A stretch of 64,000 nucleotides of DNA, taken from Mesorhizobium loti. Its GTDB lineage: Bacteria > Pseudomonadota > Alphaproteobacteria > Rhizobiales > Rhizobiaceae. The DNA is taken from contig AP017605.1 in the NCBI GenBank assembly GCA_002356515.1, forward strand, positions 1,674,001 through 1,738,000. The letters are read 5' to 3'. A program made the position numbers and the translations under genes. Positions 54,121-64,000 of the stretch are shown piece after piece. Under the pieces are notes generated by a model that saw only the letters and a program-made list of their open reading frames with translations, did not search any database and had not been told where the DNA came from. Positions within the stretch are counted from its first letter, which is position 1. Every line of letters starts with the position of its first letter.

Positions 54121-57100
54121 TTATTGCTGGTTGGCCGTCGCCGGCTTCTCGTCCTGTTTGGCCGCCCTGCCCTTGAAGATCCGCCGCACCGTGACGAACA
54201 GCAGCGGCACCAGGAACACGCCGATCACCGTCGCCGCGATCATGCCGCCCATGACGCCGATGCCGACCGAGTTCTGCGCGCCGGAGCCGGCGCCACTGGC
54301 GATCGCCAGCGGCGTAACGCCGAGGATGAAGGCCAGCGACGTCATCAGGATCGGCCGCAATCGTTGTCGCGCCGCCTCCAGAGTCGCCTCGATGAGCCCC
54401 ATGCCGGCCGCCTGCCGCTCGATGGCGAACTCGACGATGAGGATGGCGTTCTTGGAGGCGAGGCCGATCGTCGTCAGCAGGCCGACCTTGAAATAGACGT
54501 CGTTGGTCTGGCCGAAGAGTGTCGCCGCGGCGAGCGCGCCAAAAATGCCGATCGGCACCGACAGCATGACCGCGAACGGGATCGACCAGCTCTCATAAAG
54601 GGCCGCCAGGCACAGGAACACGACCAGCGCCGAAATCGCATAGAGCGACAGCGCCTGGTTGCCCGAAAGCCGTTCCTGATGTGACAGCCCGGTCCACTCA
54701 TGCGAATAGCCGGCCGGCAGTTGCGCCACCAGCCTGTCGATCTCGTCCATCGCCGCACCGGAGCTCACGCCCGCTGCCGCCGCACCCTGGATCTCGACCG
54801 CCGCCGAGCCATTGTAGCGTTCCAGCCTGGGGGAGCCGAATGTCCAGTGGCTGGAGGTGAAGGCCGAGAACGGCACCATGGCGCCGCTGGCATTGCGCAC
54901 CTGCCATTTGTCCAGATCTTCCGGCTGCATGCGGAAGTTCGCGTCCGACTGCATATAGACCGGCTTCACCCGGCCGCGATCGATGAAGTCGTTGACGTAG
55001 TCGCTGCCCCAGGCGCTCGACAGCGTGTTGTTGATGTCGGCGAGGCTGACTCCGAGCGCGCTGGCCTTTTCCTGGTCGATGTCGATCGAGAATTGCGGCT
55101 GGTCCTCCTGGCCATTGGGCCTTGTGGCGGTCAGCAGCTTGCTCTGTGCCGCGAGGCCCAGAAGCTGGTTGCGCGTCTGGATAAGCGCATCATGGCCGGC
55201 GCCGTTGACATCCTGCAGGTAGAAGTCGAAGCCGTTGGTGTTGCCAAAGCCCTGGATCGCGGGCGGGGCAAGCGCGAAAACCTGCGCATCCCTGATTTTG
55301 GAGAAGGCACCCATGGCGCGGCGGGCCACCGCTTGCGCCGACAGAGCCGGAGACTTGCGCTGGCTGAATTCCTTCATCGGCACGAAAGCGATACCGACAT
55401 TCTGCCCGGCGCCGCCAAAACCGAAGCCGGAGGCCGTAAAGACGCCCTGGACAGCGTCCTTTTCCTCCTTGAGATAATGATCGGTCACCTCAGCCAGCAC
55501 ACGTTCGGTCCGGTCCTGTGTCGCGCCGACCGGCAGCGACACGCTGGTGATCAGGATGCCCTGGTCCTCTTCCGGCAGGAACGAGCTCGGCAGCCGGGCA
55601 AACATCCAGCCCATGGCGACAACGATGGCGAGGAAGAGGGCGAGGAAGCGCCAGGACCGGTTGATGATGCCATGTGAGCCGTCACGATAGGCCGTCGTGC
55701 CGCGGTCGAAGACGCGGTTGAACCAGCCGAACGGGCCGGTCTGCGTGGCATGGTCCTTGGGCCGCCGCAGGATGGTGGCGCACAGCGCCGGCGTCAGCAC
55801 AAGTGCTACCAGCACCGACAGCACCATGGCCGAGACGATGGTCACCGAAAACTGCCGGTAGATGATGCCGGTCGAGCCACCGAAGAAGGCCATCGGCACG
55901 AACACCGCCGACAAAACGGTGGCGATGCCGACCAGCGCCCCGGTGATCTCGTTCATCGATTTTCGCGTCGCCTCCTTAGGCGACAGATCTTCCTCCTGCA
56001 TGACGCGTTCGACATTCTCGACCACGACGATGGCGTCGTCGACCAGCAGGCCGATGGCCAGCACCATGGCGAACATGGTCAGCGTGTTGACCGAATAGCC
56101 GAACAGCGACAGCACGCCGAACGTGCCGAGCAGCACCACCGGCACGGCGATCGTCGGGATGATGGTCGCCCGCAGATTCTGCAGGAAGATGAACATCACC
56201 AGGAACACCAGCACGATCGCCTCGGCCAGCGTCTTGACCACCTCCTCGATCGACAGCCGCACGAAGGGCGAGGTGTCGTAGGGGTAGACGACCTCGACCC
56301 CTTGCGGGAAGGTCGAGCTCAGCCGATTGATCGTCGAGCGCACCGCTTCCGCCGTGCTGATGGCGTTGGCGCCGGTTGCCAGGTTGACGGCGACGCCGGC
56401 CGCCGGCTGGCCATTGTATCTGGCGGCCGTCGTATAGCTTTCAGCGCCGAGCTCGACGGTGGCGACATCGTTGAGGCGCACCAGCGAGCCATCCGTCTGG
56501 CTCTTCAGGATGATGTTGCGGAACTGTTCGGCGGTCTGCAGCCGGCTCTTGGCCGTCACCGTGGCGTTGAGCTGCTGGCCCTTGCGTTGCGGCATGCCGC
56601 CGAGCTGGCCGGCCGAGACCTGCGTGTTCTGCGCCTCGATCGCCGAGGCCACATCGCTCGGCATCAGCGTATATTTGGCGAGCTTGTCCGGATCGAGCCA
56701 GATGCGCATGGCATAGCTGGAGCCGAACAATTGCGTCGAGCCGACGCCCTCGACGCGCTTCAGCGTGTCGTTGATGGTCGAGTCGACATAGTCGGCAAGA
56801 TCGGTCGAGTTCATCTTGCCGTCGCTGGAGACGAAGCCGATGACCATCAGGAAGCCGGTCGAGGATTTGGAGACGGTGATGCCGTTGCTCTGCACCACCT
56901 GCGGCAGCTGCGACTGCACCAGCTGCAGCTTGTTCTGCGTCTGCACCTGGGCGGTGTCGGGATCGGCCGCGCTGGTGAAGGTCAGCGTGATCGTGGCCGC
57001 ACCGGTCGAGGTCGAGGTCGCCGTCATATAGTCGAGATTGTCGATGCCGGTCATGCCTTGCTCGATGACCTTGGTCACCGAATTTTCGACCGTCTGCGCG

Positions 57101-57258
57101 TCGGCGCCGGGATAGGAGGCGCTGATGTTGACCGTGGTCGGCGCGATCTGCGGATATTGCGAGATCGGCAGCGTGGTGAGCGCGAGCAGGCCGCCCAGCA
57201 TGATCACGATGGCGATCACCCAGGCGAAGATCGGCCGGTTGATGAAGAATGCTGACAT
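54121..57258 (-). CDS. RND multidrug efflux permease, HAE1 family (AcrB-like)
   Basis: A 1045-residue inner-membrane pump with 12 membrane helices in two halves separated by two large periplasmic loops, the AcrB layout. It starts [20 protein letters not shown] and contains the proton-relay Asp pair in [13 protein letters not shown] near residue 405, [18 protein letters not shown] and the [18 protein letters not shown] motif near the C-terminus. It exports drugs, dyes or plant compounds with its adaptor (57263-58522) and the outer-membrane channel. Confidence 0.95.
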   Translation of the reverse strand: MSAFFINRPIFAWVIAIVIMLGGLLALTTLPISQYPQIAPTTVNISASYPGADAQTVENSVTKVIEQGMTGIDNLDYMTATSTSTGAATITLTFTSAADPDTAQVQTQNKLQLVQSQLPQVVQSNGITVSKSSTGFLMVIGFVSSDGKMNSTDLADYVDSTINDTLKRVEGVGSTQLFGSSYAMRIWLDPDKLAKYTLMPSDVASAIEAQNTQVSAGQLGGMPQRKGQQLNATVTAKSRLQTAEQFRNIILKSQTDGSLVRLNDVATVELGAESYTTAARYNGQPAAGVAVNLATGANAISTAEAVRSTINRLSSTFPQGVEVVYPYDTSPFVRLSIEEVVKTLAEAIVLVFLVMFIFLQNLRATIIPTIAVPVVLLGTFGVLSLFGYSVNTLTMFAMVLAIGLLVDDAIVVVENVERVMQEEDLSPKEATRKSMNEITGALVGIATVLSAVFVPMAFFGGSTGIIYRQFSVTIVSAMVLSVLVALVLTPALCATILRRPKDHATQTGPFGWFNRVFDRGTTAYRDGSHGIINRSWRFLALFLAIVVAMGWMFARLPSSFLPEEDQGILITSVSLPVGATQDRTERVLAEVTDHYLKEEKDAVQGVFTASGFGFGGAGQNVGIAFVPMKEFSQRKSPALSAQAVARRAMGAFSKIRDAQVFALAPPAIQGFGNTNGFDFYLQDVNGAGHDALIQTRNQLLGLAAQSKLLTATRPNGQEDQPQFSIDIDQEKASALGVSLADINNTLSSAWGSDYVNDFIDRGRVKPVYMQSDANFRMQPEDLDKWQVRNASGAMVPFSAFTSSHWTFGSPRLERYNGSAAVEIQGAAAAGVSSGAAMDEIDRLVAQLPAGYSHEWTGLSHQERLSGNQALSLYAISALVVFLCLAALYESWSIPFAVMLSVPIGIFGALAAATLFGQTNDVYFKVGLLTTIGLASKNAILIVEFAIERQAAGMGLIEATLEAARQRLRPILMTSLAFILGVTPLAIASGAGSGAQNSVGIGVMGGMIAATVIGVFLVPLLFVTVRRIFKGRAAKQDEKPATANQQ

Positions 57259-57262
57259 CGCC

Positions 57263-58522
57263 TCAGTTCCCGGTCGACTGGCTGCTATCGGCCATCTTGG
57301 ACGTGGAAGACGTGGATGAAGAGGTCTGTGCCCGGTCCTTGACCTCGCCGGTGGTCTCGTCGATCGTCACTTCGACACCCGTCGCGTCGCCGCCGGGACG
57401 CACCAGCTGCAGGCCCTCGACGATGACGCGGTCGCCGTCGCCGACGCCCGAATCCACCAGCCAGTTGTTGCCGACGCTGTTGCGCACGGCCAGCACACGC
57501 GTCTCGACCTTGCCCTGCGCATTGATGACCATGGCGGTCGCCTCGCCCTTGGTGTTGCGGGTGACGCCGCGCTGCGGCACCAGGAAACTGTTCTGGGCGA
57601 CGCCCTCCTCGACCAGCGCCCGCACATACATGCCCGGCAGAAGCAGACGATCGGGATTGGGGAACTCGGCCCGCAGCGCGAAAGTGCCGGTCGTCTGGTC
57701 GACATTGGCGCCGGCGAATTCCAGCTTGCCGGTCTGGTTATAGATGGTGCCGTTCTCGAGCTTCAGCTTGACGCTGACATTGGGCCCGCTGAACTTCAGC
57801 CGGCCCTCATTGATGGCCTGACGCAGATTGAGCAGATTGGTGCTCGACTGCGTGACGTCGACATTGATCGGATCGAGCGAACGGATGGTGGTGAGCAAGG
57901 TATCCTGATTGGCGGTGACCAGGGCGCCCGGCGTCAGCGATGACTTGTCGATGCGGCCGGCGATCGGCGCGGTGATCTTGGTGTAGTCGAGATTGATGCG
58001 CGCGGTTTCGACACTGGCCTTGGCCGACGCCACATCCGCATTGGCCTGGGCCAGCGTTGCCGCGGCATCGTCATAATCCTGTTTGGAAACAACGTTCTGC
58101 TTCAACAAGCCAGCATAACGGTCGAACTTGGCCTGCGCCGTCGGCACCGCCGCCTCGGCCTTCTGCTGGGCTGCCTGCGCGCTGTCATAGGCTGCCTGGT
58201 AGCTCGCCGGATCGATGAGGTAGAGCGGCTGCCCGACCACCACCTCGCTGCCCTCCTTGAACAGCCGCGCCTGGATGATGCCGTTGACCTGCGGGCGCAC
58301 ATCGGCGGTGAGCGAGGCTGACGTGCGTCCCGGCAGTTCGGCCGTGATCGCCACCGATTGCGGATGCAACGTGACGACGCCGACTTCCGGCTTGCCGACG
58401 CCGCCCATGCCGGCGGGAGCTTTGCTCCCCTCCTGCGAACAGGCCGCCAGAAGAACCGTGGTGACGAGTATCGCCGCGAACCGGCGGGCCGGCAGGGAAG
58501 ACGGGCTAGACTGGATAGACAT
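57263..58522 (-). CDS. RND efflux periplasmic adaptor (AcrA-like)
   Basis: A 419-residue membrane-fusion protein. A lipoprotein-type signal (LLAACSQEG, Cys near 28) precedes the barrel-sandwich segments ([35 protein letters not shown]). Coiled-coil hairpin, beta-barrel and C-terminal membrane-proximal domain follow ([20 protein letters not shown]). It pairs with the AcrB-like pump, 4 bp away. Its start overlaps the upstream RND gene by 17 bp. Confidence 0.94.
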   Translation of the reverse strand: MSIQSSPSSLPARRFAAILVTTVLLAACSQEGSKAPAGMGGVGKPEVGVVTLHPQSVAITAELPGRTSASLTADVRPQVNGIIQARLFKEGSEVVVGQPLYLIDPASYQAAYDSAQAAQQKAEAAVPTAQAKFDRYAGLLKQNVVSKQDYDDAAATLAQANADVASAKASVETARINLDYTKITAPIAGRIDKSSLTPGALVTANQDTLLTTIRSLDPINVDVTQSSTNLLNLRQAINEGRLKFSGPNVSVKLKLENGTIYNQTGKLEFAGANVDQTTGTFALRAEFPNPDRLLLPGMYVRALVEEGVAQNSFLVPQRGVTRNTKGEATAMVINAQGKVETRVLAVRNSVGNNWLVDSGVGDGDRVIVEGLQLVRPGGDATGVEVTIDETTGEVKDRAQTSSSTSSTSKMADSSQSTGN

Positions 58523-61500
58523 GGCCTGGATGATCTTTCGCTGGGGTTGCGGTCGCCGTCTGGCTGTCGGGATCGGAGCGCTCCACCAGAAGCCGGCTCA
58601 AATACCGGCCGAGGAAGCGCTGGATGTCGTCCATGAAGGTGTAGACGACGGGAACATAGACGAGGCTGAGCACGGTCGAGGAGATGAGCCCGCCGATCAC
58701 GGCGATCGCCATCGGCGACCGCGTCTCGGCGTCGGCGCCGATGCCGAGCGCGATCGGCAGCATGCCGGCGCCCATGGCGATCGATGTCATGACGATGGGC
58801 CGTGCCCGCTTGCGGGCTGCGTCGAGCAGTGCGTCGAAGCGGCTCATGCCACGCTCCTTCTCGGCGACCAAGGCGTACTCGACAAGCAGGATCGAGTTCT
58901 TGGCCGCAATGCCCATCAGCATCAGTATGCCGATCAGCGGCGATATGCCAAGCGCCTTGCCGGCAATCAGCATGAAGCCGAGCGCGCCGCCGATCGACAG
59001 CGGCAGCGCGACCAGGATGGTCACCGGCTGCACGAAGCCGCGGAAAAGCAGCACCAGCGTCAGGTACATCAGCAGGATGCCGGCGGCGATCGCGGTGGCG
59101 AAACCCGTGAACAATTCCTGCATGCGCTGGGCGTCGCCGCGCGCCAGTTCCTGCACGCCGGCGGGCAAATTACGCATCGCCGGCAAGGCATGGATGGCTG
59201 CGGTCGCCTGGCCGAGCGTCAGGCCGGAGAGGTCCGCCTCGACCGTGGCGCTGCGGCTGCGCCCCACCCTTGTGATGCTGTTCGGCCCGGCATTGAAGCC
59301 GATATCGGCCACCGCCCCGAGCGGCACCGTGCCCCTGCTGCCGATCAGCGGCAGCACGGCCAGTTTCGCCGGATCGTCGATGGCGCCGTCGGGCAACGTG
59401 ACGACGATCGCCACCTGGCGGTCGCCGAGATTGAATTTTGCCAGGCTGGTATCGGTGTCGCCGATGGTGGCGATCTTCACCGTCGACGCGATCTCGGTCG
59501 GGGTGACGCCGAGTTCGGCCGCCGTGGCGCTGTCGGGGCGCACGATCAGCTCCGGCTTGGTCGTCGCCGCGGTCGACGTCGGATTGATCAGGCCGGGCAC
59601 CGACTTCATGCCGTCGATCAGCGCGTCGCTGGCCTTCTGCAGCGCCTCGCCATCGTCGCCGACCAGCGTGATCGCCACCTTGGCGCCGGCAAAGCCGTCG
59701 GCGCCGAACTGGATGCGGGCGCCGGGAATGTCGTTGAGCTTCGGTGAGGCCTCGGCCTCGAACTGCTGCTGGCTGACATCGCGCTCGCCGCGCGGTTTCA
59801 AATTGACGGTGACGTTGGCGCTGCGCACTTCCGCCGAGGTCGAGCCACGGTTCGGCCCGCCGCCGGATGAGGCCGCCGTACCGATGGTGGCGAAGATGCT
59901 GTCGACGGCCGGCTCGTCCTTCAGGCGCCTTGTGATGTCCTGGACGACGGCGGTTGTCTGTTCGATCGTCGAGCCCGGCTGCAGCTCGACCGAGATCATC
60001 GAGCGGCCGCGATCGGTCGCCGCCATGAATTCCGTCGGCAATTTGGTTGCGAGCCCAATCGAGCCGGCGAAGAAGGCGATGCCGGCGACAAGCGTGATCC
60101 AGCGATGGTCGAGCGCCTTGCGCAGCAGCCAGAGATAAGTTGGCACCCAGCCCGGCAGATCGTCCTCGCTGTGGCCGCCGGCGCGCACCAGATAGGCGCC
60201 CATCAGCGGGGTGAGCATGCGCGCGACAAGCAGCGAGAATAGCACCGACACGCAGACGGCGACGGCAAACGAGAAGAAGAATTTTCCCGGAATGCCGGGC
60301 ATGAAGGCGACCGGCAGGAACACCGCGACAATAGTCGCCGTGGTCGCCACTACCGCAAGCCCGATCTCGTCTGCTGCCTCGATCGCCGCTTGGTAGGCGC
60401 TGGCGCCGGTCTGGCGCATATGGCGCACGATGTTCTCGATCTCGACGATGGCGTCGTCGACCAGGATGCCGACCACCAGCGACAGCGCCAGCAAGGTGAT
60501 GTTGTTGAGCGAAATGTCGAACGCCGCCATGACGGCGAAGGTCGGGATGAGCGACAGCGGCATGGCGACCGCCGACACCAGCGTCGCCCTGATGTCGCGC
60601 AGGAACAGCCAGACGACGCCGATGGCGAGCAGCGCGCCGATCCACAAAGCCTCGAACGCAGCATCATAGCTCTCCTGCACGAAGCCGGACGACGAGGTGA
60701 CCTCGGTGAATTTAGCAATGTCGGTCTTCGCTGCAATCCCGGCTATCGCGGAGCGCGCGGCCTTGACCACGTCGATCTCGCTCGAACCGACCGAGCGGTA
60801 GACGTTGAAGGCGACGACCTGCCTGCCGTCGAGATAGGCGGCCTGGCGCGGCTTTTCCCAGCTGTCGACCACCCTGCCCAGATCGGAGAGCTTGACGCCG
60901 CCGGCGCCTGACAGCGCGATGCGTGTGTCGGCCAGCTCCTCGACGGTGCCGGCGCTGGCCAGCGTGCGCACCGACTGCTCCTGGCCACCGACGCTGGTGC
61001 GGCCGCCCGGCTGGTTGACATTGTTGGAGGCAAGCGTCTGGCTGACATCGCCGGCGCTGATGCCGAGTGCGGCCAGACGGTCCGGATCGAGTTCGACGCG
61101 GATGACGCGGTCGACGCCGCCCGAGCGGGTGACCTTGGAGACGCCGTCGACCCCGAGCAGCGCCTTGGCGACATCATTGTCGATGTACCAGCTCAACGCG
61201 TCCGGCGACATCGACGGCGCCTCGACGACATAGGTCAGCACCGAATTGCCTGATGCGTTCATCTTGGCCACGACCGGCGACTGCGCCGCGGCCGGCAGGC
61301 TGGACTGCACTTCCGACACCGCGTTGCGGACATCGTTGGCGGCGGTCTCGGGATCGATACCGAGCGTGAACTCGACCGTGGTGACGGACGAGCCTTCACT
61401 GATCGAGGTCGAGACGTCGTCGACGCCTTCCAGCGTCGCCACGGCGTTCTCGACCACCCGCGCCACCTGCACTTCCATTTCGCTTGGCGCGGCGCCCGGC

Positions 61501-61655
61501 TGCGAAACGGTGACGGTGACCGTCGGCAGGTCGATGTCGGGCATGTTGTTGGTGCGCAGCTGCATGAAGCCGTAGAGGCCGGCGATGCTCAGCGACAGGA
61601 ACAGCACGATGGTCGGCACTGGGTTGCGGATCGACCAGGAGGAAATGGCGTTCAT
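58506..61655 (-). CDS. RND efflux permease, second pump of the cluster
   Basis: A 1049-residue RND pump. It begins ISSWSIRNPVPTIVLFLSLSI, shows GILVDDAIVEIENIVRHM (TM4 Asp pair) and GIAAKNSILLVEYALVAEKE, and is only distantly similar to its neighbour. It carries a GPNRGST segment in its second periplasmic loop. Its partner adaptor gene overlaps its start by ATGA at 61652-61655. Substrate preference is unknown; closest groups include hydrophobic-compound and solvent pumps. Confidence 0.94.
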   Translation of the reverse strand: MNAISSWSIRNPVPTIVLFLSLSIAGLYGFMQLRTNNMPDIDLPTVTVTVSQPGAAPSEMEVQVARVVENAVATLEGVDDVSTSISEGSSVTTVEFTLGIDPETAANDVRNAVSEVQSSLPAAAQSPVVAKMNASGNSVLTYVVEAPSMSPDALSWYIDNDVAKALLGVDGVSKVTRSGGVDRVIRVELDPDRLAALGISAGDVSQTLASNNVNQPGGRTSVGGQEQSVRTLASAGTVEELADTRIALSGAGGVKLSDLGRVVDSWEKPRQAAYLDGRQVVAFNVYRSVGSSEIDVVKAARSAIAGIAAKTDIAKFTEVTSSSGFVQESYDAAFEALWIGALLAIGVVWLFLRDIRATLVSAVAMPLSLIPTFAVMAAFDISLNNITLLALSLVVGILVDDAIVEIENIVRHMRQTGASAYQAAIEAADEIGLAVVATTATIVAVFLPVAFMPGIPGKFFFSFAVAVCVSVLFSLLVARMLTPLMGAYLVRAGGHSEDDLPGWVPTYLWLLRKALDHRWITLVAGIAFFAGSIGLATKLPTEFMAATDRGRSMISVELQPGSTIEQTTAVVQDITRRLKDEPAVDSIFATIGTAASSGGGPNRGSTSAEVRSANVTVNLKPRGERDVSQQQFEAEASPKLNDIPGARIQFGADGFAGAKVAITLVGDDGEALQKASDALIDGMKSVPGLINPTSTAATTKPELIVRPDSATAAELGVTPTEIASTVKIATIGDTDTSLAKFNLGDRQVAIVVTLPDGAIDDPAKLAVLPLIGSRGTVPLGAVADIGFNAGPNSITRVGRSRSATVEADLSGLTLGQATAAIHALPAMRNLPAGVQELARGDAQRMQELFTGFATAIAAGILLMYLTLVLLFRGFVQPVTILVALPLSIGGALGFMLIAGKALGISPLIGILMLMGIAAKNSILLVEYALVAEKERGMSRFDALLDAARKRARPIVMTSIAMGAGMLPIALGIGADAETRSPMAIAVIGGLISSTVLSLVYVPVVYTFMDDIQRFLGRYLSRLLVERSDPDSQTATATPAKDHPGHVYPV

Positions 61656-62800
61656 CGCGCCGCCTCCGTCACCTTGCCGGCGGCGCCCGCTTGCGCATCG
61701 GCGATACGCACCAGATTGCCGTCGCTGAGGAAGCCGGCACCGGCGACGACGACGCTGTCGCCTTCCGACAGCCCGCTTTCGATGGCGACGCGGCCGTTCT
61801 GGTGCGGGCCAGTGGTGACGGCACGCGAGGCCGCCTTGCCGGCGACGTCGACCACGAAGACAACAGGTTTTCCGCCCTGCCAGACAAGGGCGGCCTCGGC
61901 GACGCTGAGCCTTTGCGAGACCGCTCCCGCGATCGAGACGCGGGCGAACATGCCGGGCTTCAGGCCCGAGCCTTCGCCCAGCCCGACATAGACCGTGGCG
62001 AGCCGTGTCGTCGAACTGACCGTTTGCGCGATCGAGGATACCTGTCCTGCAAAAGTCCGGCCGGAGGCGTCGACGACATTGGCCGCCTGCCCGACCGAGA
62101 CCGACGGAAGGTCTTTTTCGGGGACAAGCACGCCGACTTCCAGCCGGCCGTCGCGGATGATCTTCATCAGCTCGGTGCCGGCCTGGACGATCGACCCGGC
62201 AACCGCCGGCCGGCTGGAGACGATGCCGTCGAAGGGCGCGCGGATGGTCGCCTGGTCGAGTTGGGCCTGCAGCCGCTCGGCGGCGGCCTTGGCCTGTTCA
62301 AGCGCGGCCCGGCCGGTCTTGACGGCGGTCGCCTTATCCTCAGCCGTTTCGGCGCTGATCGCCTTGCTGGCCAGCAGCCTGTCGGCGCGGCCGGCGGCGG
62401 AGATCGCCGTGTCCAGCGTCGCCTGGGCCTGGTCGACGGCGGCCTTCTGCTCGGCCAGCTGTGCCTTGAGCACCGAGGCGTCGAGCCGCGCGACGACATC
62501 GCCGGCCCGCACATGGTCGCCTTCGCCAACCAGCACCTCGGTCAATTTGAGGCTGGAGGTCTCGGCGCCGATGGTTGCTTCCTGCCAGGCGGAGACGGTG
62601 CCGGTGGCGCTGATCGACGAGGCGATTGCCTGCGAGCGCACTTTTTCGACCGCGACCGTGAGGCTGGCGCGCGGCGCAGCGACGGCTGGCGCGGCCGGTT
62701 CAACGGTCGCGCGCCCATAGGCTCTCAGCGCCGCCATCGCCCCCAGGACGGTCAGCACGCCGGCCAGGACAAGATAGGTCTTACGCGATCTTGCGGTCAT
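61652..62800 (-). CDS. RND efflux periplasmic adaptor, second pump
   Basis: A 382-residue membrane-fusion protein: N-terminal anchor or signal (RKTYLVLAGVLTVLGAMAAL), lipoyl-like domain (VLVGEGDHVRAGDVVARLDASVLKAQLAEQKA), long coiled coil with repeated Ala/Glu, and beta-barrel (DGIVSSRPAVAGSIVQAGTELMKII). It pairs with the RND permease overlapping its end. The ATG at 62800 is chosen because upstream codons are not protein-like; its ribosome-binding site is weak. Confidence 0.9.
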   Translation of the reverse strand: MTARSRKTYLVLAGVLTVLGAMAALRAYGRATVEPAAPAVAAPRASLTVAVEKVRSQAIASSISATGTVSAWQEATIGAETSSLKLTEVLVGEGDHVRAGDVVARLDASVLKAQLAEQKAAVDQAQATLDTAISAAGRADRLLASKAISAETAEDKATAVKTGRAALEQAKAAAERLQAQLDQATIRAPFDGIVSSRPAVAGSIVQAGTELMKIIRDGRLEVGVLVPEKDLPSVSVGQAANVVDASGRTFAGQVSSIAQTVSSTTRLATVYVGLGEGSGLKPGMFARVSIAGAVSQRLSVAEAALVWQGGKPVVFVVDVAGKAASRAVTTGPHQNGRVAIESGLSEGDSVVVAGAGFLSDGNLVRIADAQAGAAGKVTEAAR

Positions 62801-62993
62801 GATGTCCGTGGCCGTTGGGCTGCTGCGAAACCGGCAGCGACAGGCGCCATGCGGCAAAGTGCAAGCGCACCGCGCCCTTCAGCGTATCGGTCGGCAGCGC
62901 CGCCGGCGTGGCGGCATGGCTGACGCCCTGACAGACCGAGAGCCTCGGGCTCATCGATGCGATCAGCCGCAGCATCATCATGGCTTCCCACAT
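62781..62993 (-). CDS. Possible small hypothetical protein at the adaptor start
   Basis: A 70-residue reading frame starting MWEAMMMLRLIASMSPRL and ending GHGHHDRKIA, overlapping the adaptor start by 20 bp. A GGAAG lies before one candidate ATG and GGGAAG before another (MMML). It has no recognisable family. It could be a leader peptide or a conserved small protein, or chance; the rating is low. Confidence 0.3.
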   Translation of the reverse strand: MWEAMMMLRLIASMSPRLSVCQGVSHAATPAALPTDTLKGAVRLHFAAWRLSLPVSQQPNGHGHHDRKIA

Positions 62994-63117
62994 TGCCGTG
63001 CTTCCATTGTGGATGAGTTTGAACGGTGGGATGGCGGAACATGCCGCCATCCCACGAGACCGGCCGGCCCGAGAACGGGTTGGACATCGGGCCGGCCGGC
63101 GCAACCGGACGGAGTTG

Positions 63118-63819
63118 TCAGCCATTCCCGGGCTGGGGCGGCGGAAGCTGTCCGCCCTGGTCGGGCGGACCTCCAGGTCCGGCTGCGTCTTCCGGCGGGC
63201 CGCCCCAAGGACCGGGGGGTGGTCCATGGGGGCGTTCCGCCGAAGCCAGGATTTCGAGCTGTTCGGGCGACAGCTTGGTGCGCAGCTCGGCGATCGCGTC
63301 CTTCAGCTTGGCGGCCGAAGCCGCGCGAGCCGTGACCTCGTCGGCCAGCCTTTCCTGGAAGGCGAACGGATCGGGCTTGCCGCCCGGAGCCGCATCGGGT
63401 CCCTTGGCCTCGGGTTCACCCGGGCCGGGGCCGCCAGTGCCGCCGGGGCCGCGATCATGCCGTGGCGGCGCAAGCACGGCCTGCAGCGCGCTGGTGTAGT
63501 CGCGCCAGGCGTCGAGCTGTTCGCTGCGGATGCCGACGCGTGTCTCCAGCGCCGCCAGCCGGGCGGCCAGCATGAATTCCGGCGGCGGTCCCATACGGTG
63601 CGGGCCGAAGCCTTCCGGACCCTGCGGACCAAAACCGTGCGGACCAGGCCGCATCGGCCCATGCGGGCCATTCTGGCCAAACCAGCCCATCGGGCCATGG
63701 TCGGGTCCATCCTGAGCGATGACCGGGGGCTCGCCGGCGCGGGCATCGGGCTGTGCCGCCAGCACGGGGTGGATTGCGGCGACGGAAAACAGGCCGAGCG
63801 CAAGAAGTCTGCTTCGCAT
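63118..63819 (-). CDS. Spy/CpxP-like periplasmic protein with Gly/Pro-rich regions
   Basis: A 233-residue exported protein. The signal peptide (MRSRLLALGLFSVAAIHPVLA) is followed by a Gly/Pro/His-rich segment with repeated GPxGFGP units, then a helical domain (AARLAALETRVGIRSEQLDAWRDYTSALQAVL; LKDAIAELRTKLSPEQLEIL). LSPEQLEIL resembles the LTxxQ motif of Spy/CpxP periplasmic chaperones and metal-stress sensors. AAAGGAA precedes the ATG. It heads the efflux cluster, suggesting envelope-stress or metal control of the pumps. Window positions 63820-64000 show no further gene. Confidence 0.75.
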   Translation of the reverse strand: MRSRLLALGLFSVAAIHPVLAAQPDARAGEPPVIAQDGPDHGPMGWFGQNGPHGPMRPGPHGFGPQGPEGFGPHRMGPPPEFMLAARLAALETRVGIRSEQLDAWRDYTSALQAVLAPPRHDRGPGGTGGPGPGEPEAKGPDAAPGGKPDPFAFQERLADEVTARAASAAKLKDAIAELRTKLSPEQLEILASAERPHGPPPGPWGGPPEDAAGPGGPPDQGGQLPPPQPGNG

Positions 63820-64000
63820 GACGGTGTTCCTTTCTCTCATGCATCGGACAGCCCTGAGGATAGGAAGCCTGTTTGTCTGCTTCGCGTCGGCATGTTGCCG
63901 AAGGTTTCCGCAAAGCGGCAATTTGTTTCCGAACGTTTCTCGCCCCCGGTCAGAAACATTGCGTTGCAATTTTCCATGCCGCTGGCGCGCGCGCCCCCTA

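Noticed and set aside
55750..57255. 501-residue open frame on + opposite the RND permease
   Set aside because: Extremely His/Arg/Asp-rich with no recognisable domain; mirrors the pump gene.

Overview
The window is GC-rich chromosomal DNA from an alphaproteobacterium of the Rhizobiales, most likely Mesorhizobium or a close relative. The evidence is the near-identity of the biuret hydrolase to the Rhizobium leguminosarum enzyme, a Ros/MucR-type regulator, Omp25/31-type porin-like proteins, NodT-type outer-membrane factors, and the palindromic intergenic elements typical of mesorhizobia. Genes are tightly packed with many ATGA or TGATG overlaps. I saw no tRNA, rRNA, CRISPR array, prophage or complete insertion sequence.

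Layout. (1) 0-10 kb: a methyltransferase, then an eight-gene leftward operon with a divergent GntR regulator. It encodes a BMP-family ABC importer, biuret amidohydrolase (BiuH), a second cysteine hydrolase that is a triuret-hydrolase candidate, a small cupin and allophanate hydrolase (AtzF). Together these would import a ureide such as biuret or triuret and strip it to ammonia and CO2 for nitrogen. (2) 10-16 kb: a sulfotransferase/glycosyltransferase pair, a DUF6502/DUF5666 pair and a MucR-like regulator. Four copies of the same 17-bp palindrome lie here, each placed between possible -35 and -10 elements. This looks like a small undescribed regulon. (3) 16-21 kb: a HerA-like ATPase divergent from a secreted caspase-fold/TPR protein, and a glutathione S-transferase. 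(4) 21-28 kb: small metabolic and hypothetical genes, including a TPR/winged-helix regulator, a beta-propeller protein and a DUF899 protein linked by a direct repeat. (5) 27-32 kb: a ribose-type sugar ABC importer with a DeoR regulator. (6) 32-41 kb: a TetR regulator divergent from two complete tandem molybdenum hydroxylase modules of the PaoABC type. (7) 41-52 kb: a quinone oxidoreductase with a divergent LysR, a stomatin/NfeD membrane pair, two paralogous outer-membrane beta-barrels, an AraC regulator, an RhtA-like exporter, a PAS histidine kinase and an aspartyl/asparaginyl hydroxylase-like protein. (8) 52-64 kb: a leftward operon with two RND pumps, two adaptors, one outer-membrane channel and a Spy/CpxP-like periplasmic protein at its head.

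The observations I rate highest are the four-copy promoter-embedded palindrome and the biuret/triuret operon with its unusual importer. All function assignments rest on reading motifs and on memory of protein families; no database search was run.
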